A stretch of DNA of 64,000 bases from Novipirellula aureliae (GTDB taxonomy: Bacteria > Planctomycetota > Planctomycetia > Pirellulales > Pirellulaceae): positions 78,577 to 142,576 of the forward strand of contig NZ_SJPY01000008.1 in the NCBI RefSeq assembly GCF_007860185.1, in the 5' to 3' direction. How positions within the stretch are numbered: the stretch's first letter is position 1; the number at the start of each line of letters is the position of its first letter. Position numbers and translations under genes: made by a program. The notes beneath the pieces were generated by a model. That model was not told the DNA's origin. It searched no databases and worked only from the letters and a program-made list of their open reading frames with translations. Shown one piece after another: positions 50,508 to 61,077 of this stretch.

Positions 50508-50722
50508 AAAAGACAACGCTTGCACTGGAGGATGGACAGTTCGGGAGGGTTGGACAAAATAGAAGGACCAGCTCCGCCTAAAAAACTGTTTTTTTTTAGG
50601 TTTCCTCTACTCTTTTTCTGGAGGCCGCGTACTCTAAGAACTGCGGATCTCTTCGCTTTCCTGTTGAGTGGTGCGCGATAAAGTGAATCCATCCGTCCCT
50701 TTGGAAGTTTCCTTGGTACTGG
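50508..50722. other. Intergenic region after the hairpin array
   Basis: Contains an AT-rich inverted repeat CCTAAAAAACTGTTTTTTTTAGG (50577-50600) that could stop transcription from either side, though its stem lacks GC pairs. Otherwise nothing recognised. Confidence 0.4.
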
Positions 50723-50822
50723 GGTTTGTCCGAAAAGGGGTCTGACCCTCTCCAGACAAGCCGAGCACTATGGGGAAAAACGATTGTTTTCCAAGGGGTC
50801 AGAACCCTTTTCGGACAAAGCC
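50723..50822. repeat. Inverted-repeat element, family 3, copy 2
   Basis: Starts GGTTTGTCCGAAAAGGGGTC and ends GGGGTCAGAACCCTTTTCGG then ACAAAGCC, a near-perfect inverted repeat of about 30 bp around GAAAAACGATTGTTTTCC. As in the copy at 29201-29300, its open frame (TTG TCC GAA AAG GGG) fuses in frame to the gene downstream and gives a false N-terminus. Confidence 0.82.
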
Positions 50823-50842
50823 TAGAAAAGTCGAGTAGCAAG

Positions 50843-52588
50843 ATGAATCATCAACCAACAGAACGTGAATTGGAAGAATCTTCCTTTGTAATGTCGCGGC
50901 GTCAACGTATTGGTCAAGTGAAACGCCGTCGGTTCACAATACTACTCGGCTCCGCTGCAATCGCTAGTATTGCCTTGCTGCCAAGTATTCAGGTTGTCGC
51001 ACAAGATGCATGCTGTTTTGAACCAACGTACCGTTTGCAATGCGAAACGGTTATGGAGCCGCAAACGGTCGAGCGTCTGCGTCTGACGTACGAAACGTCT
51101 TATGTTGAAGAGGAGGTGACCAGCTATCGCCCCGTTTTGAAAACGCGTACCGAGGAAAGAGAATACAAGGTTGCTCGTCCAGTTACCGAAACCTCTTACC
51201 GTGAAGAACGCTATACCGTTTGGAAGCCGATCGTCGAGACGTCGTACCGTGACGAGACCGTCACCAATACTCGTTACGTCACCGAAACGGCAGAGCGTGA
51301 AGAACGTATCACGACCTACAAACCGGTGGTGGAAACCGAATATCGGCAACAACAATATCAGGTGCAACGACCTGTCGTTGAAACCGAGTATCGCCAACAA
51401 CAATATACCGTGCAACGTCCTGTCATCGAAACGCAGTACCAAACGCAACAGTACACCTCGATGCGTCCCGTCACGACCTACCAAAATCAAACCGTTGACG
51501 CGGGTGGCTACGTTGCGCAGCAAGTCGTTAAGCCGGGGCAGCTTCAGTATCAAGCTCAGTACGTACCGAACGCTTACGCAGTGCCTGGCCCCTTGGGCTT
51601 ATTCGCCCGCGTTCGTGGTGCCTACGCCGTGACGCCTCAAGTCACTCCGCCAACGGTTCAAACCCAACTTGCCTATCGGCCCAATTACATCCAACAACAG
51701 ATTGCTCAAACCAGCTACGTTCCTGAAGTCAATCAAGTCCAGGTACCGGTGCAAGTCCAAAAGATGCAAACGGAAGTGGTGACGCAAACGGTTCCCGTTC
51801 AAGTCAACCGTATGCAAACCGAAACGGTGATACAAAATGTTCCCATCCAAACGACTCGCATGGTTCCTACGACTGAAGTGCGAAAGGTGCCCTATGTGAC
51901 GCAGCGTCCTGTAACGGAGACATCGACTCGCAAAGTGCCTGTCCAGCAACAACGTTGGGTGACCGAAGAGCAGGTCCGCAAAGTTCCCGTGCAAACCACG
52001 CGAATGGTTTATGAGACTCGCCGCGAACCAGTTCAAGTTCAGTACTATGAACAAGAAGCGGTTACGCGAAAGGTGCGTCGGCCTGTGACAACCAAGAAGT
52101 ACGTGCCTTACACCGAAACGATCATGGTACCCAAGCAGGTGGTCCAACGAGTTCCTTTATCGTATTACGATCCGTTTAGCCCAGCGATCGTGAACGGTTA
52201 TTCGTCGTTTTCGGTACCGTCAAGCTCATCCGACATCGTCTCGAGTTCAAGAGTGATTATCGAAGCCCCTTCGGTGTCGCAGCCCGAAGATTCGAGCGAC
52301 GAAGACCATTCCGTATCGTCGCCGCCCAAACCCGCCTTCGATGACGAGCCTAGCACTCGGCTAAAGGGTGCTGAAATCAGCCCGCCAACTAGCGAATATG
52401 GCGATAGCAATTATGGACGTAGCGGCGAGGATGATAACGAGGATGATGACGAGTCATCGTTAAAACTGGATTCGCCTGGCAATTCATCCGACGTCGACGA
52501 GGTTCCCATTCCTTCGTTGGAAGACGCGGATGCCACCCAAGCCGGATGGCGAATCCGTTGGAACCCCGTTTTCGCCCGTGAGGTGTAA
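50843..52588 (+). CDS. YTV-repeat protein, planctomycete-specific
   Basis: 581 residues from the ATG at 50843. The 117-bp upstream extension is excluded because it lies in a repeat element. A membrane or signal helix (RRFTILLGSAAIASIALLPSIQVVAQ) is followed by two blocks of short repeats. The first (about 65-200) has units of the form Y-x-V-x-[RK]-P-V-x-E-T-x-Y, such as YQVQRPVVETEYRQQ. The second (about 290-440) has units such as VRKVPVQTTRMVYET. The C-terminal 100 residues are acidic. It matches the tandem YTV-type repeats described in Rhodopirellula. It is likely secreted and probably structural; no enzyme motif. Confidence 0.87.
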   Translation: MNHQPTERELEESSFVMSRRQRIGQVKRRRFTILLGSAAIASIALLPSIQVVAQDACCFEPTYRLQCETVMEPQTVERLRLTYETSYVEEEVTSYRPVLKTRTEEREYKVARPVTETSYREERYTVWKPIVETSYRDETVTNTRYVTETAEREERITTYKPVVETEYRQQQYQVQRPVVETEYRQQQYTVQRPVIETQYQTQQYTSMRPVTTYQNQTVDAGGYVAQQVVKPGQLQYQAQYVPNAYAVPGPLGLFARVRGAYAVTPQVTPPTVQTQLAYRPNYIQQQIAQTSYVPEVNQVQVPVQVQKMQTEVVTQTVPVQVNRMQTETVIQNVPIQTTRMVPTTEVRKVPYVTQRPVTETSTRKVPVQQQRWVTEEQVRKVPVQTTRMVYETRREPVQVQYYEQEAVTRKVRRPVTTKKYVPYTETIMVPKQVVQRVPLSYYDPFSPAIVNGYSSFSVPSSSSDIVSSSRVIIEAPSVSQPEDSSDEDHSVSSPPKPAFDDEPSTRLKGAEISPPTSEYGDSNYGRSGEDDNEDDDESSLKLDSPGNSSDVDEVPIPSLEDADATQAGWRIRWNPVFAREV

Positions 52589-52695
52589 CCTCATGCGACC
52601 AACGGTGCATCCCGCTATTGAAATGACGGCGTCACCACACCTATGATCCTGCTGCTGCACGCGTCTGTTTTGAAGGGGTCAAAGAGGCACCAATC

Positions 52696-53742
52696 TCACG
52701 AGTTTGGCAAACCGAAATCGCCGGTCAAGTCTCGATAGACGCAGTGGATATGGTTGGCCGGATTGCCTGCAGAATCAGGCTGGGTGTTGACGAATTCAAT
52801 TAGAAACTCGTCTCCTTGGATTCGGTAGTAGTGGCCGATTCCTGGCTTTGTCGCTCCCGCCCATGCGAAATAGATGTTGTCCCAACCGCTCGTGTTGATT
52901 GCATCTCGCCGAGCCTTTGCAATCTGTTCGGGCACCGCATCGGTATAGACGCTTACAATCTGTTTGAGTCGTTTCGCTTGATCTTTCGTCAACCTACCAA
53001 AACGAAGACCCTCGGGTGGACCCACTTTGGCTTGTGCAAGTCCGCCAAAACGAATGTCTCGCGGTGCGTCATCGGCAATGATCGCCGCTGATTTCTGAGT
53101 TTCATCAAAGCTGTTGATGAGCTCAAAAGCCAAATCCTCTTCGCGTCGAAGGACTCGCGTTCCCTTTCCGAGTGGCCCTTCGACGTCGCTCATAATCGTC
53201 GCTGGGTTGGACGCAAAAAATTGAGGGCTACTGTCAACCAACTTCCCGTCTCGACAGCTGAAGTTGAGTGACAAGTGGTGTCCTTCAAAGCTAAGTCCCC
53301 AAGGCTCTACCGAATCCGGCGTTCCAAAAAGGGTCACATAGTACTTTTGCCGATTCCTTCTCGATTCACTATTTGGGCCTTCGAGTTGACGAAGCACGTC
53401 TTCGAGCAGCATGATTTGGCTAGCCTTACGGTAGCCTGCTTCGCTAAGTGCGGACCTCAATAACCGAAGCGCCGCTGTCCGCTGAGCCGTGTTCATCTCC
53501 ATCAGCGGCAAGCCTTTGCGTGTCTTCATCGGGATGAAGTGCCAATCGGTCCGCTCGGACGATTCATAGGCAACGGTGGTTTGAGCGATTTGTTCTTCGC
53601 TAAGCGTTTCCAGGAACGCGTTTGCAAACGTCTGCATTTGTTGACCAGGCGGGTCAGCAAGCTTCATACCTAGAAGGAAACAGGTGACAAGCAGAGTCGT
53701 GGCCAATACCCAAAAAGGTGTTCGCAGGCAAAATCGTTTCAT
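52696..53742 (-). CDS. DUF3500-family exported protein
   Basis: 348 residues from the ATG at 53742. A signal peptide (TPFWVLATTLLVTCFLLGMKLA) is followed by the DUF3500 domain over almost all of the mature protein. Typical stretches are WHFIPMKTRKGLPLMEMNTAQRTAAL, YYVTLFGTP, WGLSFEGHHLSLNF and HYYRIQGDEFLIEFVNTQ ending in HIHCVYRDLTGDFG. The family is widespread in marine bacteria; its biochemical role is not established. It is monocistronic. Confidence 0.88.
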   Translation of the reverse strand: MKRFCLRTPFWVLATTLLVTCFLLGMKLADPPGQQMQTFANAFLETLSEEQIAQTTVAYESSERTDWHFIPMKTRKGLPLMEMNTAQRTAALRLLRSALSEAGYRKASQIMLLEDVLRQLEGPNSESRRNRQKYYVTLFGTPDSVEPWGLSFEGHHLSLNFSCRDGKLVDSSPQFFASNPATIMSDVEGPLGKGTRVLRREEDLAFELINSFDETQKSAAIIADDAPRDIRFGGLAQAKVGPPEGLRFGRLTKDQAKRLKQIVSVYTDAVPEQIAKARRDAINTSGWDNIYFAWAGATKPGIGHYYRIQGDEFLIEFVNTQPDSAGNPANHIHCVYRDLTGDFGLPNS

Positions 53743-53931
53743 GGGAAAGAGTTTCCATGGCGAGAAAGAGGTAAGCGTGAGCGGCCCATTATAGGCAGGA
53801 TTGGCGTGCGCTGGGTCTGAGGGGCTCAAAACTTGCTGTTTCGGGCGTCAGGAAACAGAACTTCCGCAGTTTTTGATCGAGATGTTCTTCTCCACTGCGG
53901 TTTGCAACCGCCTACAACCACAACGCGACGT

Positions 53932-56900
53932 CTAGGCCGCGTCTTCGTCGTAGTAGCCTGGGTCGTCTTTGCCGTCACCGTCGAAGTCGCCGACGATCGG
54001 TTGACTATCCGAGCCCGTCCTCGGAACAATGATACGGCGATCGTTCGCGGTCAGTTTGCGGTCTCCATCGCTGTCGATAATCCAAACGTCACCTCGGACC
54101 ACTGCAATCTCGTCGATACCGTCCCCGTTAAAGTCACCGACGATCGCTTCGTCCGTCGAGCGGCCAAAGCTGGTCTGCTCGTCTTTCGGCGTGATCCGTC
54201 CGTCACCATCACTGTCGAGAATCCACAGGCTGCCGCGAACGATTCCGATCTGATCGATCCCATCCCCGTTCCAATCGCCGACGATTGGCGTATCGACTTG
54301 CTCGCCATATTGGAACACATGGTCGACGGCATCGGCTCGCAGTGCCCCTTGGCTGCCTCGTCGCAGCAGTCGTTGGCGATCCTCACCACGGTCTTCGTGA
54401 TGTCGAGCCAGTTCCTCGGCCGACAATTGCCGCCTGCGAGTGTTTTCTGGATCGGGCAGGCCTGGGTCTCGCTTGATCCGCTGGGCGTCCCGTTGCCAGC
54501 GACGGCCAAAAATCCCGATGTCATCTTTGCCATCGCCGTCCCAATCGCCGACGACGGGTCGATCCAATTCGGTACCAAGCTTGATCCACAAATCGCCTTG
54601 GTCCCAGCGTCCGTTGCCATTGATGTCGATGAACCAATTGCCGTTGACGAAGATCGCCGCTTCGTCTGATCCATTTCCGTCAAAGTCGCCGGTCAAGGCG
54701 ATGGCATCTTCTTCACCGAGCGTCATCACATCGGCGATTTCCATCAATTTGCCATCTGAATTGACAATGATCCATCGGCCAATTCGATGTTCACCTTCAC
54801 TCCAGTTTTCCTTCATCGTCGTCGCGTTAACGCCGCGAACAACCGAATGGACCTGCTCAGCACCTAGTTGATTTCCGCGTGGGAAGCCGCCATTGATCAC
54901 GCTGAGGTGCCACGACACCGCCCATTCATCATCGGCTAATAGCGGAGCACGAAGTGGATCGATTTCCGCGTAGGAAACCAATAGCTCAGGTCGGGCGAAG
55001 GTTTCAATCGGTGCGAAAACACGAACCTCTTCTTGGACCGGTTCGGGTAAACGAGGGATCTGGACTTCGCGAACCAAGATCTCACTAAAATTATTGTCTT
55101 GACTGATTCCGCCTGCTACTAGCGTGATGTTCAAAATCGCGTCATCTCTCGGGTGCGTCGCCTCGCTCAATGCCAAGGTCTGAATCATGATGCGTCCATC
55201 TTCCGAGAGCGCGTCTGCTTTGTTGACAGCCAAACCGCCCGTTGACCCCGGCGTATCAAGCCCGTCAATGTAGTCCTCCGGTTGAATTTGGTAGACATGA
55301 TATGTTCCCGGACGAAGGCCGGTGAACTCGTAGTAACCATTGGCATCGGTCGTGATTCGAATCACAGCATCCGCATAGATTCCTGGCAGTGCCCGCTCTG
55401 ATTCAAACGGTTGCCCAAGAACGTTTCTCAGCTCCAGCGTAACGTTTCCGATCCGCACATCATTAGGCTTGAGAATACCATCTTTGTAATCACGTAAATC
55501 CTCTGCCGCAGGTGGCTTGGATGCCGAAATCGCGTCGCCGTCCTGGAACACGTATCCCGAGATCGTCGCGGGTGGGATCTCGGGGAAGTCGTAGTCGATG
55601 GCCGTTGTCCCACCCACGAGCCGGATTCCGACCAACAAGTCATCCCCGCCGACACTGCCGCCCGCAGATCCTGGCAATTGGCTGCCGTGAAACAACCCCG
55701 AAGGCTGCGCTTCGCGAACCGAATAGATGCCCGGCGCCAAGTTCTTGAATTCGTAATTACCGAGCGAATCGGTCTTCGTGGTGGCTAAGACGTTCCCGTT
55801 TTCATCCATCAATTCGATGGTGACCCCAGAAATCACCACATCACCCGAGTTGTATTGGAAATCCAAATCCGTCTCGCTCCACACCGAACCGGAGATGCTT
55901 GACGGTTCCAACTCGCAGAAATTGTAGTCGACCACGTCGTTGCCAGCGGATAGGCTGAGAGCCAGATGATCGTCTTCGATCACTTCGCCCCCACCGCTGC
56001 CGATATGTTGAGCTCCTTGGAAGTATCCGACCGGTTGCAATTCGATGATATGATATCGTCCCGGCGGCAGGTTTGCGAATCGATAGCGGCCATTTGAATC
56101 GGTCTGGGTTTGACTAATCAAGCGACCACTGTCATCACGCAGCTCAATCGTCACCCCTGCGATCGGCGGTTCATCGGGATCGATCATGCAATCCGCATCC
56201 TTATCGACATGCACCGATCCAGAAATCGAACCGGGTGGCAATTCACCGAAGTTGTACTCGGTCTCGTGACGACCCGGTTTGAGTGTCATCGCCAACAAGT
56301 CATTCTCGACGATTCGTCCGCCACCGGTGCCGACCGATTGGCCACCTTGGTAGTAGCCCGTCGGTTGTTGCTCGAAAATTTGATAGTCGCCCGGTGCGAG
56401 TCCTTCAAAGCGATAGTTCCCCTGTGAATCGGTCTTCGTCGTCGCGATCGTTTGTCCGCTGGGGTTACGAAGTTCGATCGTCACGCCAGCGATCGGCGGT
56501 TCTTCGGAATCATACTGGTTATCGGCATCGTGATCGACGTAGACGGTTCCAGCGATCGAGCCGGGCGGGATTTCGCAGAAGTCGTAATCGGTGAAATGGG
56601 CTCCGGCGAGCAGAGTGGTTCCCAAACGGTCATCGCCAAGAACACGTCCGCCGCCGCTGCCGACCATTTGACCGCCTTGGAAATAGCCATCGGGTTGATG
56701 TTCAGCAATCTCGTACTCACCCGGCATCAAATTGCCGAACGAGTAATGGCCGTTGGCATCGGTTTGCGTTTGTGCGATGATCGCTCCCGAAGCATCCTTC
56801 AAGTCGATTCGCACCCCTTCGAGAGGCGCTTCGTCGGGATCACGAACGCAGTCGGCATCGGTATCCACATAAACGACGCCTGCGATCGACCCAGGTTCGA

Positions 56901-59766
56901 CTTCACAGAAGTTGTAATCGGTCAGACGGTCGCCGAAGCCGATCGGGATTGCGGATATCGTGTCTTGTACCGACGTATCACCGCCGTGACTGCCCGCTAT
57001 TTGTCCACCTTGCAGCCATCCAACCGGCTGGAGTTCCCGGACGGTGTAGTGGCCAGCGGGTAAGAACGTGAATTGGTATTTACCGTTTGCATCGGTACGA
57101 GTCGAGGCGACAAGGTTTCCACTATCGTCATACAATTCGACGACAACATTGGCGATCCCCATTTCGCCTGAATCGAATGTGCAATCCTGGTCTTGATCGG
57201 CAAAGACAACGCCACGAATTTCCGCAGGCGGTTTTTCACAGAAGTCGTAATCAACCGCCACTTCCGCCGACGCCAAGTTGATCTTTCCGATTCGATTGGG
57301 CGGATCGGCTTGGCCGCCTGCTGAACCTGCTTTGGACGTGCCTTCGAAGTAGCCATCGACCGTACCTTCGACCACACTGTATTCGCCAGGCTCGATATTC
57401 GTAAAGTGATACATGCCTTCGGCATCGGTTGTTGTGCGGGCGACCTCGTCACCGTCTTTGTTGAACAAGCGGACCTCGATGCCCTCTAGCGTCGGCTCTC
57501 CAGCGTCATAAGTGCAATCGTTATCCATGTCGACATGGACTCGGCCCGATAGTGATGCGCCGACCAGCTCACCAAAGTTGTAATTGACACCAACGTCACC
57601 TTGCTTGAGTGCGATGTCGATTAACGAATCACCGTCGGCTCCAATGCGTCCATTTTCAGACCCGCGAATTGTCCCTGGCGTGTCTTTGCCATCGAAATAG
57701 TTTGCAGGCTGCGATTCAACCAATCGATAGTTGCCGGGGACGATATCCTTGAATTCATAGTGCCCATTCGCATCCGTCTTGGTCGATGCGACCACGGTCC
57801 CGGACTCATCGACCAATGACACGGTCGTGCCTGGAATCGCTTGTTCACCGGTACCCTTCATCCCATCATTGGATTGATCGTGATAGACAAAACCGCTGAT
57901 TGCCGCTGGTGCGATTTCGCAGAAGTTGTATTCGACCCCCATACCGGCAGCGGTCATCGTGATTTCGCGAATCAGTCCGCCATCAATGCTGGTTCCCGCC
58001 AAGACCCCGTCGATGCGACCGACATGCGATTTGCCATCGAGCAAACCGGCCGGGGTGTATTCGACGATCCGGTAATTGCCGATCGGCACATCGTTGAATT
58101 GGTAGCTTCCCTCCGCGGTGGTTGTCGTCTCCGAGATGGTGACACCAAGATCGTCTTGCAAAACGACCTTCACGCCCGCCAATGGCTGGTTACCGTTGGC
58201 TTCTCGGATGCCATTACAATCTTGACCGGGTGCGAGTAGATAGACGTAACCCGAGATCGAACCGAAAGGAGTTTCGCCAAAATTGTATTCGATCCCCGAA
58301 TCGGCTCCGACCAAATGAACGTCACGAATGGCATCACCGGGGTTATCGGCGCGTCCGACGACGCGTCCGTCGATCGTCCCGGCGGAATCCGCACCATCGT
58401 TGAGATAGTCGGGTTGGTCCACTTCGATCACTTCGTAGGATCCTGGTGCCAATCCATCAAACCGATAGGAACCGTCCGCTGAGGTGGTGACCGTGATGGC
58501 CGACTGCGGGGCGATCGTATTGATCGGAACCAAACGCACTCGCACGCCGGCGATCCCCGTTTCCGTCGTCTCACGTTGGCCATTGAGATTGTCATCGCGA
58601 TAGACGAACCCTGAGATCGCCGCCGCATTTGCTTCGGCGAAGTCATAGCGAATCGCATCGGTATCGCCCAGCGGGATCGAAATATCGCTGATCCGATCGA
58701 CCGTTTCCACGAGTCCCGATTGCACTCCATCGACCGACCCAGGAATCGCGGCAACGCTATACAGACCCTCGGGTTGGGTTTCCACGATACGGTATTTGCC
58801 GGGTGCCAAGCCAAGCGTTTTTGCAAACAGGTACTCGCCATTGGCGTTCGTCGCGGCTCGATGTCCCGTATCGACGTAGCGGTTGACAGACGAATCGAAT
58901 TGCCAAAGGGCTATTTCCACATTCGCAAGCGGCATCTCCTCGGTATCTCGCGTCTGGTTTAAGTTGTTGTCGAGCCAAACTTGACCGGAGATGGAAATCG
59001 GCTTGGGCACTTGAGTCGTCACACCGATTGCGGCGGCCGTTCGGTTCGGCAAACTGTCGGTCCCCGGACCTTCATCGGCTGGCAAATTGAGTTGGTGACT
59101 ACTGGCCGGGTCGCCATAATCGTTTAGGAAAATCGAATCGGCATGCGAGGTTTCGTAGTGGGGTGCATTGAAGGTTGCTTCCAGAATGGAATCTTGAAAC
59201 TCTTGGCCAGACGTGATCACGTCGAGTCGGCTATTGAACAAATCGAGATCGTCCGTCACCCGCAGCACTTCATCGACATCGATCGTAAACTCGATACGAT
59301 CGCCACTGCGGAAGCCGGACAATTTCAGCACCAACTCTTGACCGCCATCTTCGACCGATGCCACGACGTCGATATCCTGTCCATCGGCTGATTGGACTTT
59401 TACGACTTTGAATGGCTGGGCTTGATCTTTCCCTCGACCACCGTCGATGGTATCGAAGAGCGGGTCGCCGATTGAAATGCCGTCACCGAATTTGTCGGTG
59501 TTGATGCGAAGTTCGGTTAGCTCCGTTCCTGCAGCACCGCCGGTGAACGACAAGATGAAACGGTCGCCCTTCGAGTCACCACCGACATCTTGATCGGATT
59601 CCAAGTAATCGGTCTCGATGTAAACAACGCCGACGTGAATCGGATCCGCAGCAAACAAACGCCGCATCTCCAACCGTTCGGTCGCCATGATCCGACGTTT
59701 GACGTGCTTGGGACTCGTTTTGACGCTGCGTCGATTTCGTTTCGTTTTCCAGAACACCCGAGGCAC
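53932..59766 (-). CDS. Giant SdrD B-like repeat surface protein
   Basis: 1944 residues starting at GTG (59766, GGAG directly upstream). The basic N-terminus leads to ATERLEMRRLFAAD, the planctomycete motif found on many giant exported proteins. After a 200-residue beta domain there are 11 SdrD B-like repeats of about 95 residues (about 258-1530), each with ISGxVxxDxxxD, a GVxxxL strand, T-x-T-D-x-x-G-x-Y-x-F and PGxYxxxExxP. Repeats 5 to 9 mostly carry a cysteine in D-C and another in NFCE, possibly disulfide pairs. The last 300 residues hold FG-GAP-like DxDGDG units (GDWDGDGKDDIGIF). Such B domains bind calcium and make stiff rods in staphylococcal Sdr proteins. A role in adhesion or wall structure is inferred. 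Confidence 0.92.
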   Translation of the reverse strand: MPRVFWKTKRNRRSVKTSPKHVKRRIMATERLEMRRLFAADPIHVGVVYIETDYLESDQDVGGDSKGDRFILSFTGGAAGTELTELRINTDKFGDGISIGDPLFDTIDGGRGKDQAQPFKVVKVQSADGQDIDVVASVEDGGQELVLKLSGFRSGDRIEFTIDVDEVLRVTDDLDLFNSRLDVITSGQEFQDSILEATFNAPHYETSHADSIFLNDYGDPASSHQLNLPADEGPGTDSLPNRTAAAIGVTTQVPKPISISGQVWLDNNLNQTRDTEEMPLANVEIALWQFDSSVNRYVDTGHRAATNANGEYLFAKTLGLAPGKYRIVETQPEGLYSVAAIPGSVDGVQSGLVETVDRISDISIPLGDTDAIRYDFAEANAAAISGFVYRDDNLNGQRETTETGIAGVRVRLVPINTIAPQSAITVTTSADGSYRFDGLAPGSYEVIEVDQPDYLNDGADSAGTIDGRVVGRADNPGDAIRDVHLVGADSGIEYNFGETPFGSISGYVYLLAPGQDCNGIREANGNQPLAGVKVVLQDDLGVTISETTTTAEGSYQFNDVPIGNYRIVEYTPAGLLDGKSHVGRIDGVLAGTSIDGGLIREITMTAAGMGVEYNFCEIAPAAISGFVYHDQSNDGMKGTGEQAIPGTTVSLVDESGTVVASTKTDANGHYEFKDIVPGNYRLVESQPANYFDGKDTPGTIRGSENGRIGADGDSLIDIALKQGDVGVNYNFGELVGASLSGRVHVDMDNDCTYDAGEPTLEGIEVRLFNKDGDEVARTTTDAEGMYHFTNIEPGEYSVVEGTVDGYFEGTSKAGSAGGQADPPNRIGKINLASAEVAVDYDFCEKPPAEIRGVVFADQDQDCTFDSGEMGIANVVVELYDDSGNLVASTRTDANGKYQFTFLPAGHYTVRELQPVGWLQGGQIAGSHGGDTSVQDTISAIPIGFGDRLTDYNFCEVEPGSIAGVVYVDTDADCVRDPDEAPLEGVRIDLKDASGAIIAQTQTDANGHYSFGNLMPGEYEIAEHQPDGYFQGGQMVGSGGGRVLGDDRLGTTLLAGAHFTDYDFCEIPPGSIAGTVYVDHDADNQYDSEEPPIAGVTIELRNPSGQTIATTKTDSQGNYRFEGLAPGDYQIFEQQPTGYYQGGQSVGTGGGRIVENDLLAMTLKPGRHETEYNFGELPPGSISGSVHVDKDADCMIDPDEPPIAGVTIELRDDSGRLISQTQTDSNGRYRFANLPPGRYHIIELQPVGYFQGAQHIGSGGGEVIEDDHLALSLSAGNDVVDYNFCELEPSSISGSVWSETDLDFQYNSGDVVISGVTIELMDENGNVLATTKTDSLGNYEFKNLAPGIYSVREAQPSGLFHGSQLPGSAGGSVGGDDLLVGIRLVGGTTAIDYDFPEIPPATISGYVFQDGDAISASKPPAAEDLRDYKDGILKPNDVRIGNVTLELRNVLGQPFESERALPGIYADAVIRITTDANGYYEFTGLRPGTYHVYQIQPEDYIDGLDTPGSTGGLAVNKADALSEDGRIMIQTLALSEATHPRDDAILNITLVAGGISQDNNFSEILVREVQIPRLPEPVQEEVRVFAPIETFARPELLVSYAEIDPLRAPLLADDEWAVSWHLSVINGGFPRGNQLGAEQVHSVVRGVNATTMKENWSEGEHRIGRWIIVNSDGKLMEIADVMTLGEEDAIALTGDFDGNGSDEAAIFVNGNWFIDINGNGRWDQGDLWIKLGTELDRPVVGDWDGDGKDDIGIFGRRWQRDAQRIKRDPGLPDPENTRRRQLSAEELARHHEDRGEDRQRLLRRGSQGALRADAVDHVFQYGEQVDTPIVGDWNGDGIDQIGIVRGSLWILDSDGDGRITPKDEQTSFGRSTDEAIVGDFNGDGIDEIAVVRGDVWIIDSDGDRKLTANDRRIIVPRTGSDSQPIVGDFDGDGKDDPGYYDEDAA

Positions 59767-59850
59767 CTCCGTGTGCGCTTGGTTGGAATAGGCATCCCCG
59801 GTTTGGTGGACACCCGATCCTTTGGGAGAGTAGTCTTGCGTTGTCAGTTA

Positions 59851-60924
59851 CTAGCGATCGATACGAACGTCGCCTTCGGCGATTCGGCGTTCCGAGCGGT
59901 TCCATTCATGGATACTCCAACGCCGCAGGGTAGCGTCGAAGCCGCCTGAAAATAGCATTCCAGCAGTCGCTGTCAAAGTTGAGATCGATCCGACATGGCC
60001 TTCGAGCGTGTGGCTAATCGATCCTTCGTCCGTGTTGACAATACGGATCGTATTGTCCGAACCGGCAACCGCAACATGTTGGCTGTCAATCACGGCGACC
60101 GCAAACAAACGTCCGCTGGTTACTTGCAACTGCTGAAGCACTTTATGTGTCTCGGTATCCAACACGATCACTTTACCATCTTCGCCAACGGTGACGACCG
60201 AGTTGGCATCTCGGTGAAAGGCAATATCACGAATGCGGCCGTCGTGTAAATGCTTGTCAATCATCAAGCGGCCTGTGATCGGGTCAAACAAATGCAAATC
60301 ACCACTACGTCCGCCCACTGCAATCACTTTTCGATCGTCTCGATAAGCGACCGCACGCAGGTCGTTACAATCACAGGAAAACTTTGGTGTTTGATCCGTA
60401 GGACGGCCCAAGATATACACCTTTCGATCAAAACCAACCGCAGCCATTTCGGGAATTCCCGGTGCAAAGCAAACACAGGCTAGCGCCGGAGTATCCTTCA
60501 TCTGTTGAATCATTTCAAAATCGCGAGCCCGATCCCAAACAATCAATTGTCCATCGTTACCCGCAGAAACGAGCGACGTCCCGGCCGAGTTAAATGCCAA
60601 CGTGCGAATCATGTCGCGATGGCCCTTGAGTGTGTGCATGACTCGCAGCGTGGTAACATCGAGGATACGAATCGCATGATCGTCACCGGCGACCGCCAAC
60701 CATTCCCCGCGGGGGTCCGATGCAGCAGCCGTGACGACGACCGGCGCTGTCAAACCATCGATCGGCTCAAGCCGAATCGTACGGCTGGAAACCGAATCGT
60801 GAGCCAATGCCGTCACAACGGGTTGCGACTGAGCTGTTGCTGCAATCGGAATCGCAAGTCGGGCAAGCAGAATAAGAACGAAAAGTGTTGCGGTTGACCG
60901 ACTTAGCGAAAATTGACGAATCAT
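59851..60924 (-). CDS. Exported WD40 repeat protein
   Basis: 357 residues with a strong ribosome site (AGGAGGA) and a signal peptide (ATLFVLILLARLAIPIAATAQ). The mature protein is a seven-bladed WD40-like propeller, with blades such as DDHAIRILDVTTLRVMHTLKGH, NDGQLIVWDRARDFEMIQQ and SDNTIRIVNTDEGSISHTLEGH. It probably sits outside the cytoplasm and binds other proteins. It is 84 bp upstream of the giant SdrD B-like gene on the same strand, so the two may be co-expressed. Confidence 0.9.
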   Translation of the reverse strand: MIRQFSLSRSTATLFVLILLARLAIPIAATAQSQPVVTALAHDSVSSRTIRLEPIDGLTAPVVVTAAASDPRGEWLAVAGDDHAIRILDVTTLRVMHTLKGHRDMIRTLAFNSAGTSLVSAGNDGQLIVWDRARDFEMIQQMKDTPALACVCFAPGIPEMAAVGFDRKVYILGRPTDQTPKFSCDCNDLRAVAYRDDRKVIAVGGRSGDLHLFDPITGRLMIDKHLHDGRIRDIAFHRDANSVVTVGEDGKVIVLDTETHKVLQQLQVTSGRLFAVAVIDSQHVAVAGSDNTIRIVNTDEGSISHTLEGHVGSISTLTATAGMLFSGGFDATLRRWSIHEWNRSERRIAEGDVRIDR

Positions 60925-61077
60925 CGGATCCTCCTAAAGCGGAGCCACCAAGCAAAAGCGGCTCTTCCATGCGATATTTCCCTGAGTGAACGGCTACAAG
61001 TTCGCGCAGACGCTCATCAGTTAAATATCGGCGGCTCCAAGAATCGTCATGACCCGAATAATCGGAAAAGTCGAAAA

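Noticed and set aside
53897-53911. Hairpin GCGGTTTGCAACCGC after the giant surface protein gene
   Set aside because: Short stem with no T-run on either strand, so I did not call it a terminator.
54440-54871. Open frame on the plus strand inside the giant surface protein gene
   Set aside because: It is a shadow of the repeat-coding strand; its residues follow the complement of the repeat codons and match no family.
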